Source of the DNA: MWEI01 sp964600235 | GTDB lineage: Bacteria > Desulfobacterota > Desulfomonilia > UBA1062 | Assembly (NCBI GenBank): GCA_964600235.1 | Contig: CAZRIV010000008.1 | Span: forward strand, 1 to 64,000 | Length of the DNA: 64,000 nt | Direction of reading: 5' to 3' | In this document: piece by piece, positions 53,058-61,858 of the stretch | How the letters are laid out: the number at the start of each line of letters is the position of its first letter | How positions within the stretch are numbered: position 1 is the first letter of the stretch | The notes under the pieces: model-generated | Seen by the model: only the letters and a program-made list of their open reading frames with translations | What the model was told of the DNA's origin: nothing | Databases searched by the model: none | Position numbers and translations under genes: made by a program

Positions 53058-53793
53058 ATACGATCCCTGCGAGGACGAGACATAGCACACCCAGACACAG
53101 TACATCCAGCCAGGAAATGGTGTCTGTTTCGACGCGCGGGAACTTCCCGTTGAACCCCCGGCAGAGCATGGCGGAGCGTATCCGCTGGGCCCGCTCGAAG
53201 CTGTTCACCAGGAGCATGCCCACCAGGTAGGCATAGCTCCGGTAGGTGTGTACGCTGGTGGAGGGCCGGAAACAACGCATCTTCATGGCATTGACGAGCC
53301 TGGCGTACTCGCTGGTTATCTCGCCGATGTAGCGGTACGTGAGAAAGAACAGGTAGGTTATCTTGTCGGGCACTTTCATGGCGCTCATGGCACGGGTCAT
53401 GGCCGTGATGGAGGTGCTTGCCATGAAGGCCATGAGGGCGAGCACGAGGGCGTTGGCACGCAAGGTCGTGGCGGCCATGTACGTGATCCCCTCCCTGCTC
53501 ACGGCAAGCTCCCCGATCCCGAAGGCCTTTTCTCCCGGGATGCCCCAGGGGATGAAGAGCCAGAGGAAGGCCAGGAAGAGGTTGAAGGTGAACAGGCGCT
53601 GCAGGAGGACCCTGGCGGGAGGGTGTGCGAGCAGGACAAAGACCAGCGACAGTCCCAGCGAGAGCCCCAGGGCGCTCGGGGTCCGGAGGAAGGCGACAAC
53701 CGTGGAAAAGACCACGATGCCCAGAAGCCTGGTGCGTGCGTCCGGGGAGAGAAGCGCCGAGCTGCCTGCAGTGGCCTGGTCGGAATCCATCAT
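53044..53793 (-). CDS. nikQ: Nickel/cobalt ECF transporter T-component (NikQ/CbiQ-like)
   Basis: The 249-residue protein has several membrane helices and a CbiQ-type cytoplasmic loop (RIRSAMLCRGFNGKFP; earlier NAMKMRCFRPSTSVH). It transmits ATPase movement to the NikM substrate component. Overlaps nikL by 4 nt and nikO by 14 nt. Confidence 0.9.
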   Translation of the reverse strand: MMDSDQATAGSSALLSPDARTRLLGIVVFSTVVAFLRTPSALGLSLGLSLVFVLLAHPPARVLLQRLFTFNLFLAFLWLFIPWGIPGEKAFGIGELAVSREGITYMAATTLRANALVLALMAFMASTSITAMTRAMSAMKVPDKITYLFFLTYRYIGEITSEYARLVNAMKMRCFRPSTSVHTYRSYAYLVGMLLVNSFERAQRIRSAMLCRGFNGKFPRVETDTISWLDVLCLGVLCLVLAGIVYADT

Positions 53794-54470
53794 GTATCGC
53801 TTCTTCGTCGTGCCTTGAAGTACATGATGATGCCCATGATACCGGCTATGTACCCGATGCCCCCGATGATGTCCGTCAGCGATGTCTTGTCCTGGCCGAG
53901 GATCGTCACCTCGCGCAGCAGCGGGGCAAGCTTCCTGTCGAGTTCTTCGGCGATGATGGCACGTATCCGGTCTTCCTCGATGGCTGCAGTGCCTGGGGCA
54001 GCGGGATCATTTAAGGTGGCTGCCGCCGGAATCGCGACTGAGCGTCCCTGTTCTGGCTTCGCTGCGGCCTTGGCTGCAGCATGAACAGGAGCCTTATGCC
54101 TCTCCGGTGATGCCTCCCGGGCAGGAGTCTCCTTCCCGCCCTCCACAATACACTCGGCGCGGTGCCCCATGGACCCGGTGAGTACGACCCTTACCTCCGG
54201 GACGTCCGGCATGGGAAAGGAGAATACCCCCATCTCGTCGGTCTTCCCCTCGAGGAGCTTCTTACCGTCTTTGGCGAACACCTCCACCAGGGAGTTCTCC
54301 GCCTTCTTCCCGTCGGCGAAGTACCCCTCCAGGTGAACACGGCCCCCTTCGAGATAGCCGAATACCATGACCTTGTGCGCGTATGCCGGCGTGTTCGCCA
54401 TGGTTGCGGCCAGCATGCACACCAGCGCCGCCATGCAGGGCCACAGCCGTTTTCGAGTTCCCATATTCAC
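53790..54470 (-). CDS. nikL: NikL-like periplasmic/membrane component of the nickel transporter
   Basis: The 226-residue protein has a signal peptide ending AYAHKVM (mature N-terminus starts with or near His), then a beta-rich periplasmic domain (about 35-110). An Ala/Pro-rich linker and one C-terminal membrane helix (IIGGIGYIAGIMGIIMYF) follow. This matches NikL in NikKMLQO-type systems of deltaproteobacteria, where the first His after cleavage is a probable Ni ligand. Overlaps nikM and nikQ by 4 nt each. Confidence 0.85.
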   Translation of the reverse strand: MNMGTRKRLWPCMAALVCMLAATMANTPAYAHKVMVFGYLEGGRVHLEGYFADGKKAENSLVEVFAKDGKKLLEGKTDEMGVFSFPMPDVPEVRVVLTGSMGHRAECIVEGGKETPAREASPERHKAPVHAAAKAAAKPEQGRSVAIPAAATLNDPAAPGTAAIEEDRIRAIIAEELDRKLAPLLREVTILGQDKTSLTDIIGGIGYIAGIMGIIMYFKARRRSDT

Positions 54471-55066
54471 ACCTCCATGATCTCCGGTTTCACCTTTTTC
54501 AGAAAGATCAGCGCAAAGGCGGTGACAATGCCCTCGATCACCATCACGGGGACGTGCGCCGCCAGCACCACCTTGGCGGTAAAGAGAAAGGCCTTCTCGG
54601 TGAGCACCAGGGTGGCCCCCACGGCGAAGATGCTCAACGTCAGCGAAACGAATCCGCAGGCAAACCCCGCCAGACCCGCCATTTCCACTTTGCCCGAGCG
54701 GACCATGCCCCTGAACAGGTAGTGACAGATCACCGCGGGCAGGGCCATGTTCACCGTATTAACGCCCAATGTGGTCAGCCCCCCGAACTGGAACAGCACC
54801 CCCTGCAGGAGCAGGGCGATCATGATGGCGGGAAAGGCGGCCCACCCGAGCAGCAGGCCCATGAGGCCGTTGAGAACGAGGTGGACACTGGTGGGCCCGA
54901 TGGGGACATGGATGAGCGACGCCACGAAGAAGGCCGACGAGAGCACCCCCACCTTGGGGATGCCCTGGGTGTCTATCTTCTTCATGCCATAGGCCGCTCC
55001 GGCAGCCGCAAGCACCCAGCCTGCTGCAAGGACCTGCGGCGAGCAGATGCCTTCTGAGATGTGCAT
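54467..55066 (-). CDS. nikM: Nickel ECF transporter substrate component NikM (CbiM-like)
   Basis: The 199-residue membrane protein starts with MHISEGICSP; the Met-His-Ile N-terminus, with His2 as nickel or cobalt ligand, is diagnostic of CbiM/NikM. Further family motifs are HVPIGPTSVHLVLNG and GVNTVNMALPAV. It is 3 nt downstream of nikK. Confidence 0.94.
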   Translation of the reverse strand: MHISEGICSPQVLAAGWVLAAAGAAYGMKKIDTQGIPKVGVLSSAFFVASLIHVPIGPTSVHLVLNGLMGLLLGWAAFPAIMIALLLQGVLFQFGGLTTLGVNTVNMALPAVICHYLFRGMVRSGKVEMAGLAGFACGFVSLTLSIFAVGATLVLTEKAFLFTAKVVLAAHVPVMVIEGIVTAFALIFLKKVKPEIMEV

Positions 55067-55069
55067 GGG

Positions 55070-55825
55070 CTACTTCATCTCGTGGAACTTCACCCAGAGC
55101 ACGGCACCGAGTTCCACGTCCTTGTCCTTGATCTTCTCTTTCGACGTGTTCAGGGCCGCGAAACCCCACCACCCGGCCTTGGGCGCCGCATACGTGAAGA
55201 CCCCGTTGGCATCGGTCCTGACGACCTGGGTGACAAAACAGTCGTCAGGGGCCTTGTACCTCTTTGCCTGGTTGTAGTACTCCACCTCCACGTCGCAGTC
55301 CGGCACGGGCTTCCCGTCGAGCTTCACCACGCCCTGGAACACGTTCCCGGCATAGAGGCCGAAGGGCCTGGTCATAGGAACGATCTCGGTGGCTAGCCCC
55401 ACCTCCGCGTCCCACCCCTCTTCCAGGCCAAACGCGCTCATAATGACCTTGGTGTAGTGGATGATGTAGCAGTCTTCCGCCGGTTCCCAGTACGGTTTGG
55501 GTACCATGTAGAAGCTGTACACCCCTGGTTTCTTTATGGTGTACGAGGCCTCCCATGCCTTCTGGCCGTGGGCCTTGATCTCCTTGAGATTCCCTGACAG
55601 GTCTGCCTTTTCCTTGCCGGTCATGACTCCGAACTGCTCCGGTTTCTCAAGCGGCATACCCTGCATCTCGAAGGGGTGGGCGAACATGAGCCTGAGGCTC
55701 ACCTGCCTGGGGTCACCCTGGGAGACGATATCGTCGGACGGGATAACCATGCCGAAGTGGGCATGGGCCCCCTGGGCAAAGAGCAGAAACGATGCCGCCG
55801 CGATGAGAAGCACCCTGCTGGTCAT
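55070..55825 (-). CDS. nikK: NikK-like periplasmic nickel protein (DUF4198)
   Basis: This 251-residue protein has a signal peptide ending GAHAHFGM, leaving a His-rich mature N-terminus. The DUF4198 body includes FAHPFEMQGMPLEKPEQFG and GYDCE-type VEVEYYNQAK. It is the usual first gene of NikKMLQO operons. The ATG at 55825 follows a strong GGAGG; the open frame to 55891 is ignored. A NikR-type operator lies 68 nt upstream. Confidence 0.88.
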   Translation of the reverse strand: MTSRVLLIAAASFLLFAQGAHAHFGMVIPSDDIVSQGDPRQVSLRLMFAHPFEMQGMPLEKPEQFGVMTGKEKADLSGNLKEIKAHGQKAWEASYTIKKPGVYSFYMVPKPYWEPAEDCYIIHYTKVIMSAFGLEEGWDAEVGLATEIVPMTRPFGLYAGNVFQGVVKLDGKPVPDCDVEVEYYNQAKRYKAPDDCFVTQVVRTDANGVFTYAAPKAGWWGFAALNTSKEKIKDKDVELGAVLWVKFHEMK

Positions 55826-55892
55826 GAAACACCTCCATGGAGTGGTATGGGCTCCACCTATACCACCTTGAGAGACCATGGACAAGATCATA

Positions 55893-55919
55893 GTGCTACG
55901 TTTGTTAATTTAGTAGCAC
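55893..55919. promoter_or_regulatory. NikR operator upstream of the nickel transporter
   Basis: GTGCTAC (55893-55899), 13-nt spacer, GTAGCAC (55913-55919). It is a perfect inverted repeat with the arm length and spacing of the NikR box predicted in deltaproteobacteria (GTGTTAC-N13/14-GTAACAC), with one symmetric base changed. Confidence 0.75.
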
Positions 55920-55943
55920 CAATGCTCCTTCTTTTCTTAGCCC

Positions 55944-56002
55944 GCAGCAAGCTGCGAGGTATCAAAAACAAAGGCAGGGAACGAAGCACGCTTCGAGGAA
56001 TT
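55944..56002. repeat. Two REP-like hairpin units
   Basis: CGCAGC-AA-GCTGCG (55944-55957) and CGAAGC-AC-GCTTCG (55983-55996) are each perfect hairpins followed by AGGTAT and AGGAAT. The second therefore looks like a variant copy of the first, 39 nt away. This arrangement resembles REP elements mobilised by RAYT transposases. Confidence 0.55.
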
Positions 56003-56096
56003 AACCCGGTAGAGATTTAAAAGGGTATTATCCGCATGATTTAGAAAAAACCCCGTTTGGAGCTACTGAAGATACGGTATCCTAATGTTATCCCTT

Positions 56097-57410
56097 TCAG
56101 GACCGTTTGTGGGGTACACGTCCCTTTGCTGCGTGTGCTGCGGCCTGCATACCGGCCTGGTCCTTGGAGAAGTGTTCCCTGATGATGAGCCTTGAGAGCA
56201 TGTCGGCCTGGATATGGAAACGCTTGCTCAACACCAGGGCACACCCGATGGTGATGGCCTCGCCCGTATCCTTGTTCCTGGCAAAACCCACGAACCAGTT
56301 GCGCCTGCCCCTGGGGTTGTCGCCGTCCATGCTTCCGCTCTTGGCGCCCATTGCAAGGTTCTTGAGCACCCTGTCCGAGTTCACTCCCCTGAAGCTTTTC
56401 GCCACGGTGCCCGACTTAACGGTCTTCTCCATCATGGCCCGCAGGCTCTCTGCCGTGCCGGCCCTCATGACAGGGACCCTCTCGTCCCTTTCCGTACGCA
56501 CCAGCCTCGGTCTGACCATGTAGCCCCCGTTCAGGGCCGGGGTCACCATCTCTGCGGCATGGAGCGGCGATATGCGGGTCTGCCTGTTGAAACCGCTTGC
56601 CAGCTCTGCAAGGTCGTATTCATCCTCGGGCGTGAAGAGGACGGATGCGGGAGATTCGAAGACCCTCAGGGGCGATTGCCCGAACCCCATCTTCATCGCG
56701 GTCATGGTAATGGGAGTTTCGCCGAGATATATCGACCCGAGCTTTCCGAATATGACGTTGTTCGATTTGGCAAAGGCATCAGTGAGGGTTACGTCCGCGC
56801 TCCACCTGTCCCTCTTGTTTGTGAGCTGTCTTTTGTAGAGGGTATGGGCATTGCCGGTGTAGAAGAACCTGGTGTCCCCTCGAAACCCTTTCTGCTCGAT
56901 GGCGGCCGTTGCCGTGACCAGCTTGAAGATGCTCGCTGCGATCTCAGGATCGAGCGCCAGGGTACAGTCTTCGCCTTCAGGCGACTTTCCATAGGCTGCA
57001 AGGATGTCACCGTTCTTTGAGTCCATGACGACCACTGCCCCGTGATAGAGCTTGTACCTGGCAGACATATCGGTGATGAACTGCTGGAGCTCCCAGTCGA
57101 TGGTGAGGTTGCATTTCTTGATCAGATCCTCGCTGATATGGACGAGATCGTCTTTTCTCAAGGCCGCGGGCTTTGCCGGCACCTGCGTCTGCCTGGGGGG
57201 TGCGTATCCCTTTGCCGTGGCCATATGGGCTGCTGAAGACTTGACCGAAGAGGCATCGCCGCCTTTGGCAGCAACCTTGTCCCTTCCGTCCGGGGCCAGG
57301 AGGAACCACGCAGCCAGCAGGACAATCAGGAGCAGAAGATGCCGAAGACGCGGAAAGCGTCTTCTCTTCTTTTTCAGCAGATATGAGTCATCATAAACGT
57401 ACTTGCCCAT
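56097..57410 (-). CDS. Penicillin-binding-type transpeptidase
   Basis: The 437-residue protein has a short basic cytoplasmic N-terminus and one membrane anchor (about 25-42). A Lys/Ala-rich linker precedes a transpeptidase domain (about 115-410) with the three PBP motifs: SIFK (SxxK), KSNN (SxN), and AKSGSMD (KSG). There is no glycosyltransferase or PBP dimerisation domain. It would act in the periplasm on peptidoglycan cross-links. It resembles class B-like PBPs or the BlaR-type sensor fold; the first is more likely. No neighbouring cell-division genes. Confidence 0.88.
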   Translation of the reverse strand: MGKYVYDDSYLLKKKRRRFPRLRHLLLLIVLLAAWFLLAPDGRDKVAAKGGDASSVKSSAAHMATAKGYAPPRQTQVPAKPAALRKDDLVHISEDLIKKCNLTIDWELQQFITDMSARYKLYHGAVVVMDSKNGDILAAYGKSPEGEDCTLALDPEIAASIFKLVTATAAIEQKGFRGDTRFFYTGNAHTLYKRQLTNKRDRWSADVTLTDAFAKSNNVIFGKLGSIYLGETPITMTAMKMGFGQSPLRVFESPASVLFTPEDEYDLAELASGFNRQTRISPLHAAEMVTPALNGGYMVRPRLVRTERDERVPVMRAGTAESLRAMMEKTVKSGTVAKSFRGVNSDRVLKNLAMGAKSGSMDGDNPRGRRNWFVGFARNKDTGEAITIGCALVLSKRFHIQADMLSRLIIREHFSKDQAGMQAAAHAAKGRVPHKRS

Positions 57411-57661
57411 AGGTCGATATTTAATCGGTTTTTTACACAGGTGGATACGTTATGTCAATCAAGATAGACTCTGGTGGTTATATTTTCCTCAATTCCGAAC
57501 TGCACCTCAGACAGGCAGCAAAAGCTCCGGTATGCCCGGACACGCACAGGGTAAACAATGGTCCTCGCCGGCACGCCGGTCTCGGGTTTTCCATGCACGG
57601 ATCTTCCACTTTTCACCCGGACGTTTCGATGATAAGACTTTCATGGTAAGAACGGAGCCCC

Positions 57662-58228
57662 ATGAAGAGAGGAAACGACCACATATGCCCGGTGGAACGG
57701 GCAGACCATCTCGATACGAGGGTCCGCAGGTGGGTGCAGAATCCCCGCAGGATCCTGGGGCCATTCATCCAGGAGGGGATGACGGTCCTGGAGGTCGGGT
57801 GCGGTCCGGGCTTCTTCTCCCTCGACCTGGCATGGATGGTCGGAGAGGCCGGCCGGGTCATTGCCTGCGATCTGCAGGAAGGGATGCTGCATAAGGTCAG
57901 GAAAAAAATCTGCGGGACGGAACTTGAAGGACGCATCACTTTGCACAGATGTGATCACGACCGCATAGGCATTTCAGAGCCAGTGGATTTTGTTCTGGCC
58001 TTTTACATGGTCCACGAGGTCCCCGATCAGGAAGCGTTCTTCCGCGAGATACGCTCGATCCTGAAGCCGGCCGGACAGGTTCTCGTGGTGGAACCGCCTT
58101 TCCATGTTTCCATGGCTGCGTTTGGAAAAACCCTCGAAAGGGCCCGTGCCGGAGGACTGGTGCCTGTTCAGAGGCCGAGGGTGCTTTTCAGCAAGGCGGT
58201 CCTCCTGAAAAAGGCGGGGGCATCTTAG
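57662..58228 (+). CDS. Class I SAM-dependent methyltransferase
   Basis: The 188-residue protein has the SAM-binding motif VLEVGCGPGFFSLDLA and the acidic D-loop VIACDLQEGML. Motif IV is FVLAFYMVHEV, followed by LKPAGQVLVVEPPFH. UbiE-type small molecule methyltransferase; substrate unknown. CGGAG precedes the ATG. It sits upstream of the NapH-like gene and could be co-transcribed. Confidence 0.87.
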   Translation: MKRGNDHICPVERADHLDTRVRRWVQNPRRILGPFIQEGMTVLEVGCGPGFFSLDLAWMVGEAGRVIACDLQEGMLHKVRKKICGTELEGRITLHRCDHDRIGISEPVDFVLAFYMVHEVPDQEAFFREIRSILKPAGQVLVVEPPFHVSMAAFGKTLERARAGGLVPVQRPRVLFSKAVLLKKAGAS

Positions 58229-58272
58229 GGATATATTGTCCGTTGAGCTTTGACGCGAGAAAGGAGGTCTCC

Positions 58273-59472
58273 ATGCAGACTGGAAGGAAAAAAGTTCTGG
58301 TCCTCATAAAGGGGATAATCCTCGTGGCGGCAGTTCTGGCACTGTCCGCAATCTCATCAGGCCTATGGGGCGAAAAGGCCCATTCGGAGAATGCACCGCC
58401 CATATTCATGCCCGACCCCACCATGTCCCCCCGCACCCTTGCCCGGGAGTCCCAGGTGACTGAACACGCTATTTTGAAAGGCCTGTCGCTGAACGGGGTA
58501 AAGGACCTCGACAGAAGCCTGAAAGACCTCGGCATAGCCCCGTCCCAGGCGATGCAGGCAATTAAGCGCGCCCGGGCCATAGGCGCCGAGGAATCGTCCA
58601 AAAACTGGAAAAAGATTGTCGTAAAGTTCTTCCTCTGGGCAGCCTTCCTCACGATGGTCTTCATCCTTATGCATAAACGGGCCGTAACAACAGGCAGACG
58701 GAAAGCCCTCTATCTGGCTGCATTGACCCTTTTCGGCATCGTGCTGGGGTCCGACCCCAACCCCATGGGTACGGTCAAGGACGCCATTGTGCTCTACGGT
58801 CAATCCGGCGGGATCTTCCCGCCCAGGTTGATCGCCTTTGCAATCTTCATGGCCATGGTCATCGCGGCCAACAAGTTCATCTGTTCCTGGGGTTGCCAGC
58901 TCGGCACGCTGCAGGACCTGCTCTTCCGTATCAACAGGAACGAAAAAGACAGGGCAGGCGTCTTCAGACAGTACAAGGTCCCGTTCGTCATCACCAATTC
59001 CATCAGGGTGGTCTTCTTTGCGGCCATTACCATAGCCTCTCTTGCCTGGGCCTTGGACATCGCAGGGCCCATAGACCCGTTCAAGGTGTTTCATCCCTGG
59101 GCATTTGTCTTTCCCGGAGCGGTGTTCGCCGGGGTTGTCCTTGCGGCGAGTCTCTTCGTCTATCGGCCATGGTGCCATTTCTTCTGTCCCTTCGGCCTCG
59201 TGGGTTGGCTAGGCGAAAAGATCAGCATCGCAAAGATCCGGGTGAACTATGACACCTGTATCGCCTGCGGCGCCTGCGAAAAGGCATGCCCGTCCACGGT
59301 CATGGAGGCCATCCTCAAACAGGACCGCATCATACCCGACTGCTTCGCCTGCGGCACCTGCATCCACACCTGCCCCACCGATTCCATCATCTTCGCTGTG
59401 GGCAGGAGACCCAGGCCCCCTCAGAATAAATTCGCCGGGAACATACCCCGGGAACAATCTCCCGGAGAATAG
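58273..59472 (+). CDS. Membrane-bound [4Fe-4S] protein, NapH/NosR-like
   Basis: The 399-residue protein has an N-terminal membrane helix, a periplasmic loop, and several more helices. CxxxCP motifs are CSWGCQLG and CHFFCPFG, followed by a C-terminal two-cluster ferredoxin (CIACGACEKACPS, CFACGTCIHTCP). Such proteins move electrons across or along the membrane for reductases. The ATG at 58273 follows AAAGGAGG; the upstream open frame is ignored. The partner reductase is not in the window. Confidence 0.88.
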   Translation: MQTGRKKVLVLIKGIILVAAVLALSAISSGLWGEKAHSENAPPIFMPDPTMSPRTLARESQVTEHAILKGLSLNGVKDLDRSLKDLGIAPSQAMQAIKRARAIGAEESSKNWKKIVVKFFLWAAFLTMVFILMHKRAVTTGRRKALYLAALTLFGIVLGSDPNPMGTVKDAIVLYGQSGGIFPPRLIAFAIFMAMVIAANKFICSWGCQLGTLQDLLFRINRNEKDRAGVFRQYKVPFVITNSIRVVFFAAITIASLAWALDIAGPIDPFKVFHPWAFVFPGAVFAGVVLAASLFVYRPWCHFFCPFGLVGWLGEKISIAKIRVNYDTCIACGACEKACPSTVMEAILKQDRIIPDCFACGTCIHTCPTDSIIFAVGRRPRPPQNKFAGNIPREQSPGE

Positions 59473-59697
59473 GCGATGGAAACCTTGTCCAGAGGATCAG
59501 AGGTCTGGCGTTCGAAAAATTGAGAGAGATCCTGCAGAAGAGGGTACCATGAGGCCTTCTCTTCCCGGCGGCCCTACATGCCGGGCACCCCATGAGCGGT
59601 CCGTGGAAATCCACTGTACTCTGGATGAAAGGACTGATAGGGAACATAACCAGGTATTCCGACAGAATCTTTAGGGGGGGAAACAGGTATATTGAGT

Positions 59698-60609
59698 ATG
59701 CTGTTCAGAGTCGCAGGTCTGATCGCTTTTGGTATGGCGTTCTTGTGCCCTGCCGCCTTTGGGGCTGAAGCTTCCCACGGCATGACCTGCTTCCAGGCAG
59801 TCGTCCTGGGTATCACCGAGGGGCTCACCGAGTACCTGCCTGTGAGCTCCACCGGCCATCTGTACCTGGCCAGCCGCCTGTTGGGGCTTGGGAATACCGA
59901 GGCAGGCAAGACAGCCTCGGACGCCTACGTGATCGCCATCCAGATCGGGGCCATCCTGGCCGTGGTGTGGCTCTACCCGAAACGGATCTTCTCAATGGCT
60001 CTTGGGTTTCTGGGGCGCGACAGGGCAGGGCTGTCCCTGGCAATGAACACGGCCGCCGCCTTCCTCCCTGCAGCCGTCATCGGCCTTGCCTTCGGTGACC
60101 TCATCAAGGAGCACCTCTTCGGCCTGTGGCCCGTGACACTTGCCTGGCTTGCAGGGGGCGTCGCCATCCTCACTGTGGCGAAAGGCATACACCGCAGCGC
60201 CGGGGAGGGGGCAGGCCTCGAGGGTCTGAGCATGCGCATGGCCGTCATCATCGGTCTGATCCAATGCATCGCCATGTGGCCCGGCGTGAGCAGGAGCCTG
60301 GTCACGATCCTGGGAGGCGTACTGGTGGGGCTCTCGGTCCAGGCCGCCGTGGAGTTCAGCTTTCTGCTGGGCCTCATCACACTGGGCGCCGCCACATGCT
60401 ACGAGATTTTCAGGGAAGGGCCGGCCATGCTACTCCAGTTCGGCCTGGTATCGCCTGTGATCGGCATCATTACCGCCTTCTTCTCCGCCGTGGCCGCAGT
60501 GAAGTGGATGGTAGCCTACCTCAACCGGCACGGGCTGGAGATCTTCGGGTACTACCGGATCGTGCTGGGTGTGTGCGTAATGGCGCTTATCCTGGCAGAT
60601 TTTTTCTGA
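59698..60609 (+). CDS. uppP: Undecaprenyl-diphosphatase
   Basis: UppP/BacA recycles undecaprenyl diphosphate for cell-wall and LPS synthesis, acting at the inner membrane. The 303-residue protein has the motifs EGLTEYLPVSSTGH and PGVSRSLVTILGG and about eight helices. An N-terminal stretch resembles a signal or extra helix (about 1-22). The ATG at 59698 is preferred over a TTG at 59692. Confidence 0.94.
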   Translation: MLFRVAGLIAFGMAFLCPAAFGAEASHGMTCFQAVVLGITEGLTEYLPVSSTGHLYLASRLLGLGNTEAGKTASDAYVIAIQIGAILAVVWLYPKRIFSMALGFLGRDRAGLSLAMNTAAAFLPAAVIGLAFGDLIKEHLFGLWPVTLAWLAGGVAILTVAKGIHRSAGEGAGLEGLSMRMAVIIGLIQCIAMWPGVSRSLVTILGGVLVGLSVQAAVEFSFLLGLITLGAATCYEIFREGPAMLLQFGLVSPVIGIITAFFSAVAAVKWMVAYLNRHGLEIFGYYRIVLGVCVMALILADFF

Positions 60610-60625
60610 TATAAGGATCGCCGCC

Positions 60626-61261
60626 ATGAGCACCCGAGAAAGAGACTTCGATAAGGAGGCTGCGTCATGGGACCAGAAGCCGGGGCGAATCAGGCTTGCC
60701 GCAGATGTCGCTGCAGCCATACGAAACGAGACCATCATAACCCCGGATATGGACGCCCTGGACTTCGGCTGCGGCACCGGGCTGCTGACCCTGCAGATGC
60801 AACCCCTCGTACGATCGATAACAGGAGTCGACAGCTCCGGGGGGATGCTCGACATCCTGATGTCCAAGGCGAGGGAACAGAACCTGACCAATGTGAGCAC
60901 CCAGCTCAAGGACCTGTCCAGGGGCGATGGACTTGATGGCAGGTATCACCTGATCATGAGCAGCATGACCCTGCACCATATCAGGGAGATCGCCCCACTG
61001 CTCCATCACCTCTCGGAGGCCATGCTCCCGGGCGGGCACCTCTGCATCGCCGACCTTGACCCTGACGACGGCAGGTTCCACACCAACAATGAAGGCGTGT
61101 TCCACTTCGGGTTTGACCGATCGATTCTCTCTCAGGCATTCACGGAAGCGGGGTTCAGCGAGATCCGGGTTCAAACAGCAGCAACAATGGACAAGCCTGT
61201 CCCTGGAGGGGGCAAGCGCACCTTCACCGTTTTCCTCATGACCGCCCGGAAACCTGCCTGA
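60626..61261 (+). CDS. Class I SAM-dependent methyltransferase
   Basis: The 211-residue protein has a standard SAM motif ALDFGCGTGLLTLQM, acidic motif VDSSGGML, motif IV YHLIMSSMTLHHI, and LPGGHLCIADLDP. UbiE/Coq5-like. It starts 16 nt after uppP and may share its transcript. Substrate unknown. Confidence 0.88.
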   Translation: MSTRERDFDKEAASWDQKPGRIRLAADVAAAIRNETIITPDMDALDFGCGTGLLTLQMQPLVRSITGVDSSGGMLDILMSKAREQNLTNVSTQLKDLSRGDGLDGRYHLIMSSMTLHHIREIAPLLHHLSEAMLPGGHLCIADLDPDDGRFHTNNEGVFHFGFDRSILSQAFTEAGFSEIRVQTAATMDKPVPGGGKRTFTVFLMTARKPA

Positions 61262-61381
61262 TACTGCGCAAGGCCACACGGATGGAAAGCAGGTGCGTAC
61301 GGTCTTCCCCCTCCCCATGCACGCACGGTTGAACTTGCCTTTGTGTAACCTCGCGGCTATTCCATCGTTATAGGGTGAACA

Positions 61382-61858
61382 ATGCAGATCACATCCATGT
61401 TCGAACAGTGCAAGGCAGGTATCTTCTCGTACCTGATGCGCATGAGCGGAAACTACGATCTTTCCCAGGACATCCTCCAGGAGACCTTCACGCGCTGTAT
61501 GGAGCATTACCCGAACGGCAACGCATCGGCATCGCTGCTGTTCACCATCGCGAGAAACGCCCTGGTGGACCACCGGAGAAGGCATAAACCCAATAGCCCG
61601 TTCGACGAGGAGGTGCACCATGCCCAGGGGGATACGGCCGAACAGAGCGTCCTCATCAAGGAGAGCTACATCAAGATGCTCGAGGCCTTGAAGACCTTGC
61701 CCTCAGACGAGCGGGAGATGCTCTCGCTTGCCGTGAGCAGCGAGCTGCCATACAAAGAGATCGCCACCATCATGAACCTGACCGAGGCGAACGTGAAGGT
61801 GAAGATCCACCGGGCACGGCAGAAACTCAGAGAGATCATCCAAGGAGGTCGGCCATGA
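61382..61858 (+). CDS. ECF-family RNA polymerase sigma factor
   Basis: The 158-residue protein has sigma region 2 (DLSQDILQETFTRCMEHYP, then LLFTIARNALVDHRRRHK) and region 4 (LPSDEREMLSLAVSSELPYKEIATIMNLTEANVKVKIHRARQKLRE). It is followed at a 4-nt overlap by a membrane anti-sigma-like protein, so it is probably held inactive until an envelope signal. First gene of a four-gene operon. Confidence 0.93.
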   Translation: MQITSMFEQCKAGIFSYLMRMSGNYDLSQDILQETFTRCMEHYPNGNASASLLFTIARNALVDHRRRHKPNSPFDEEVHHAQGDTAEQSVLIKESYIKMLEALKTLPSDEREMLSLAVSSELPYKEIATIMNLTEANVKVKIHRARQKLREIIQGGRP

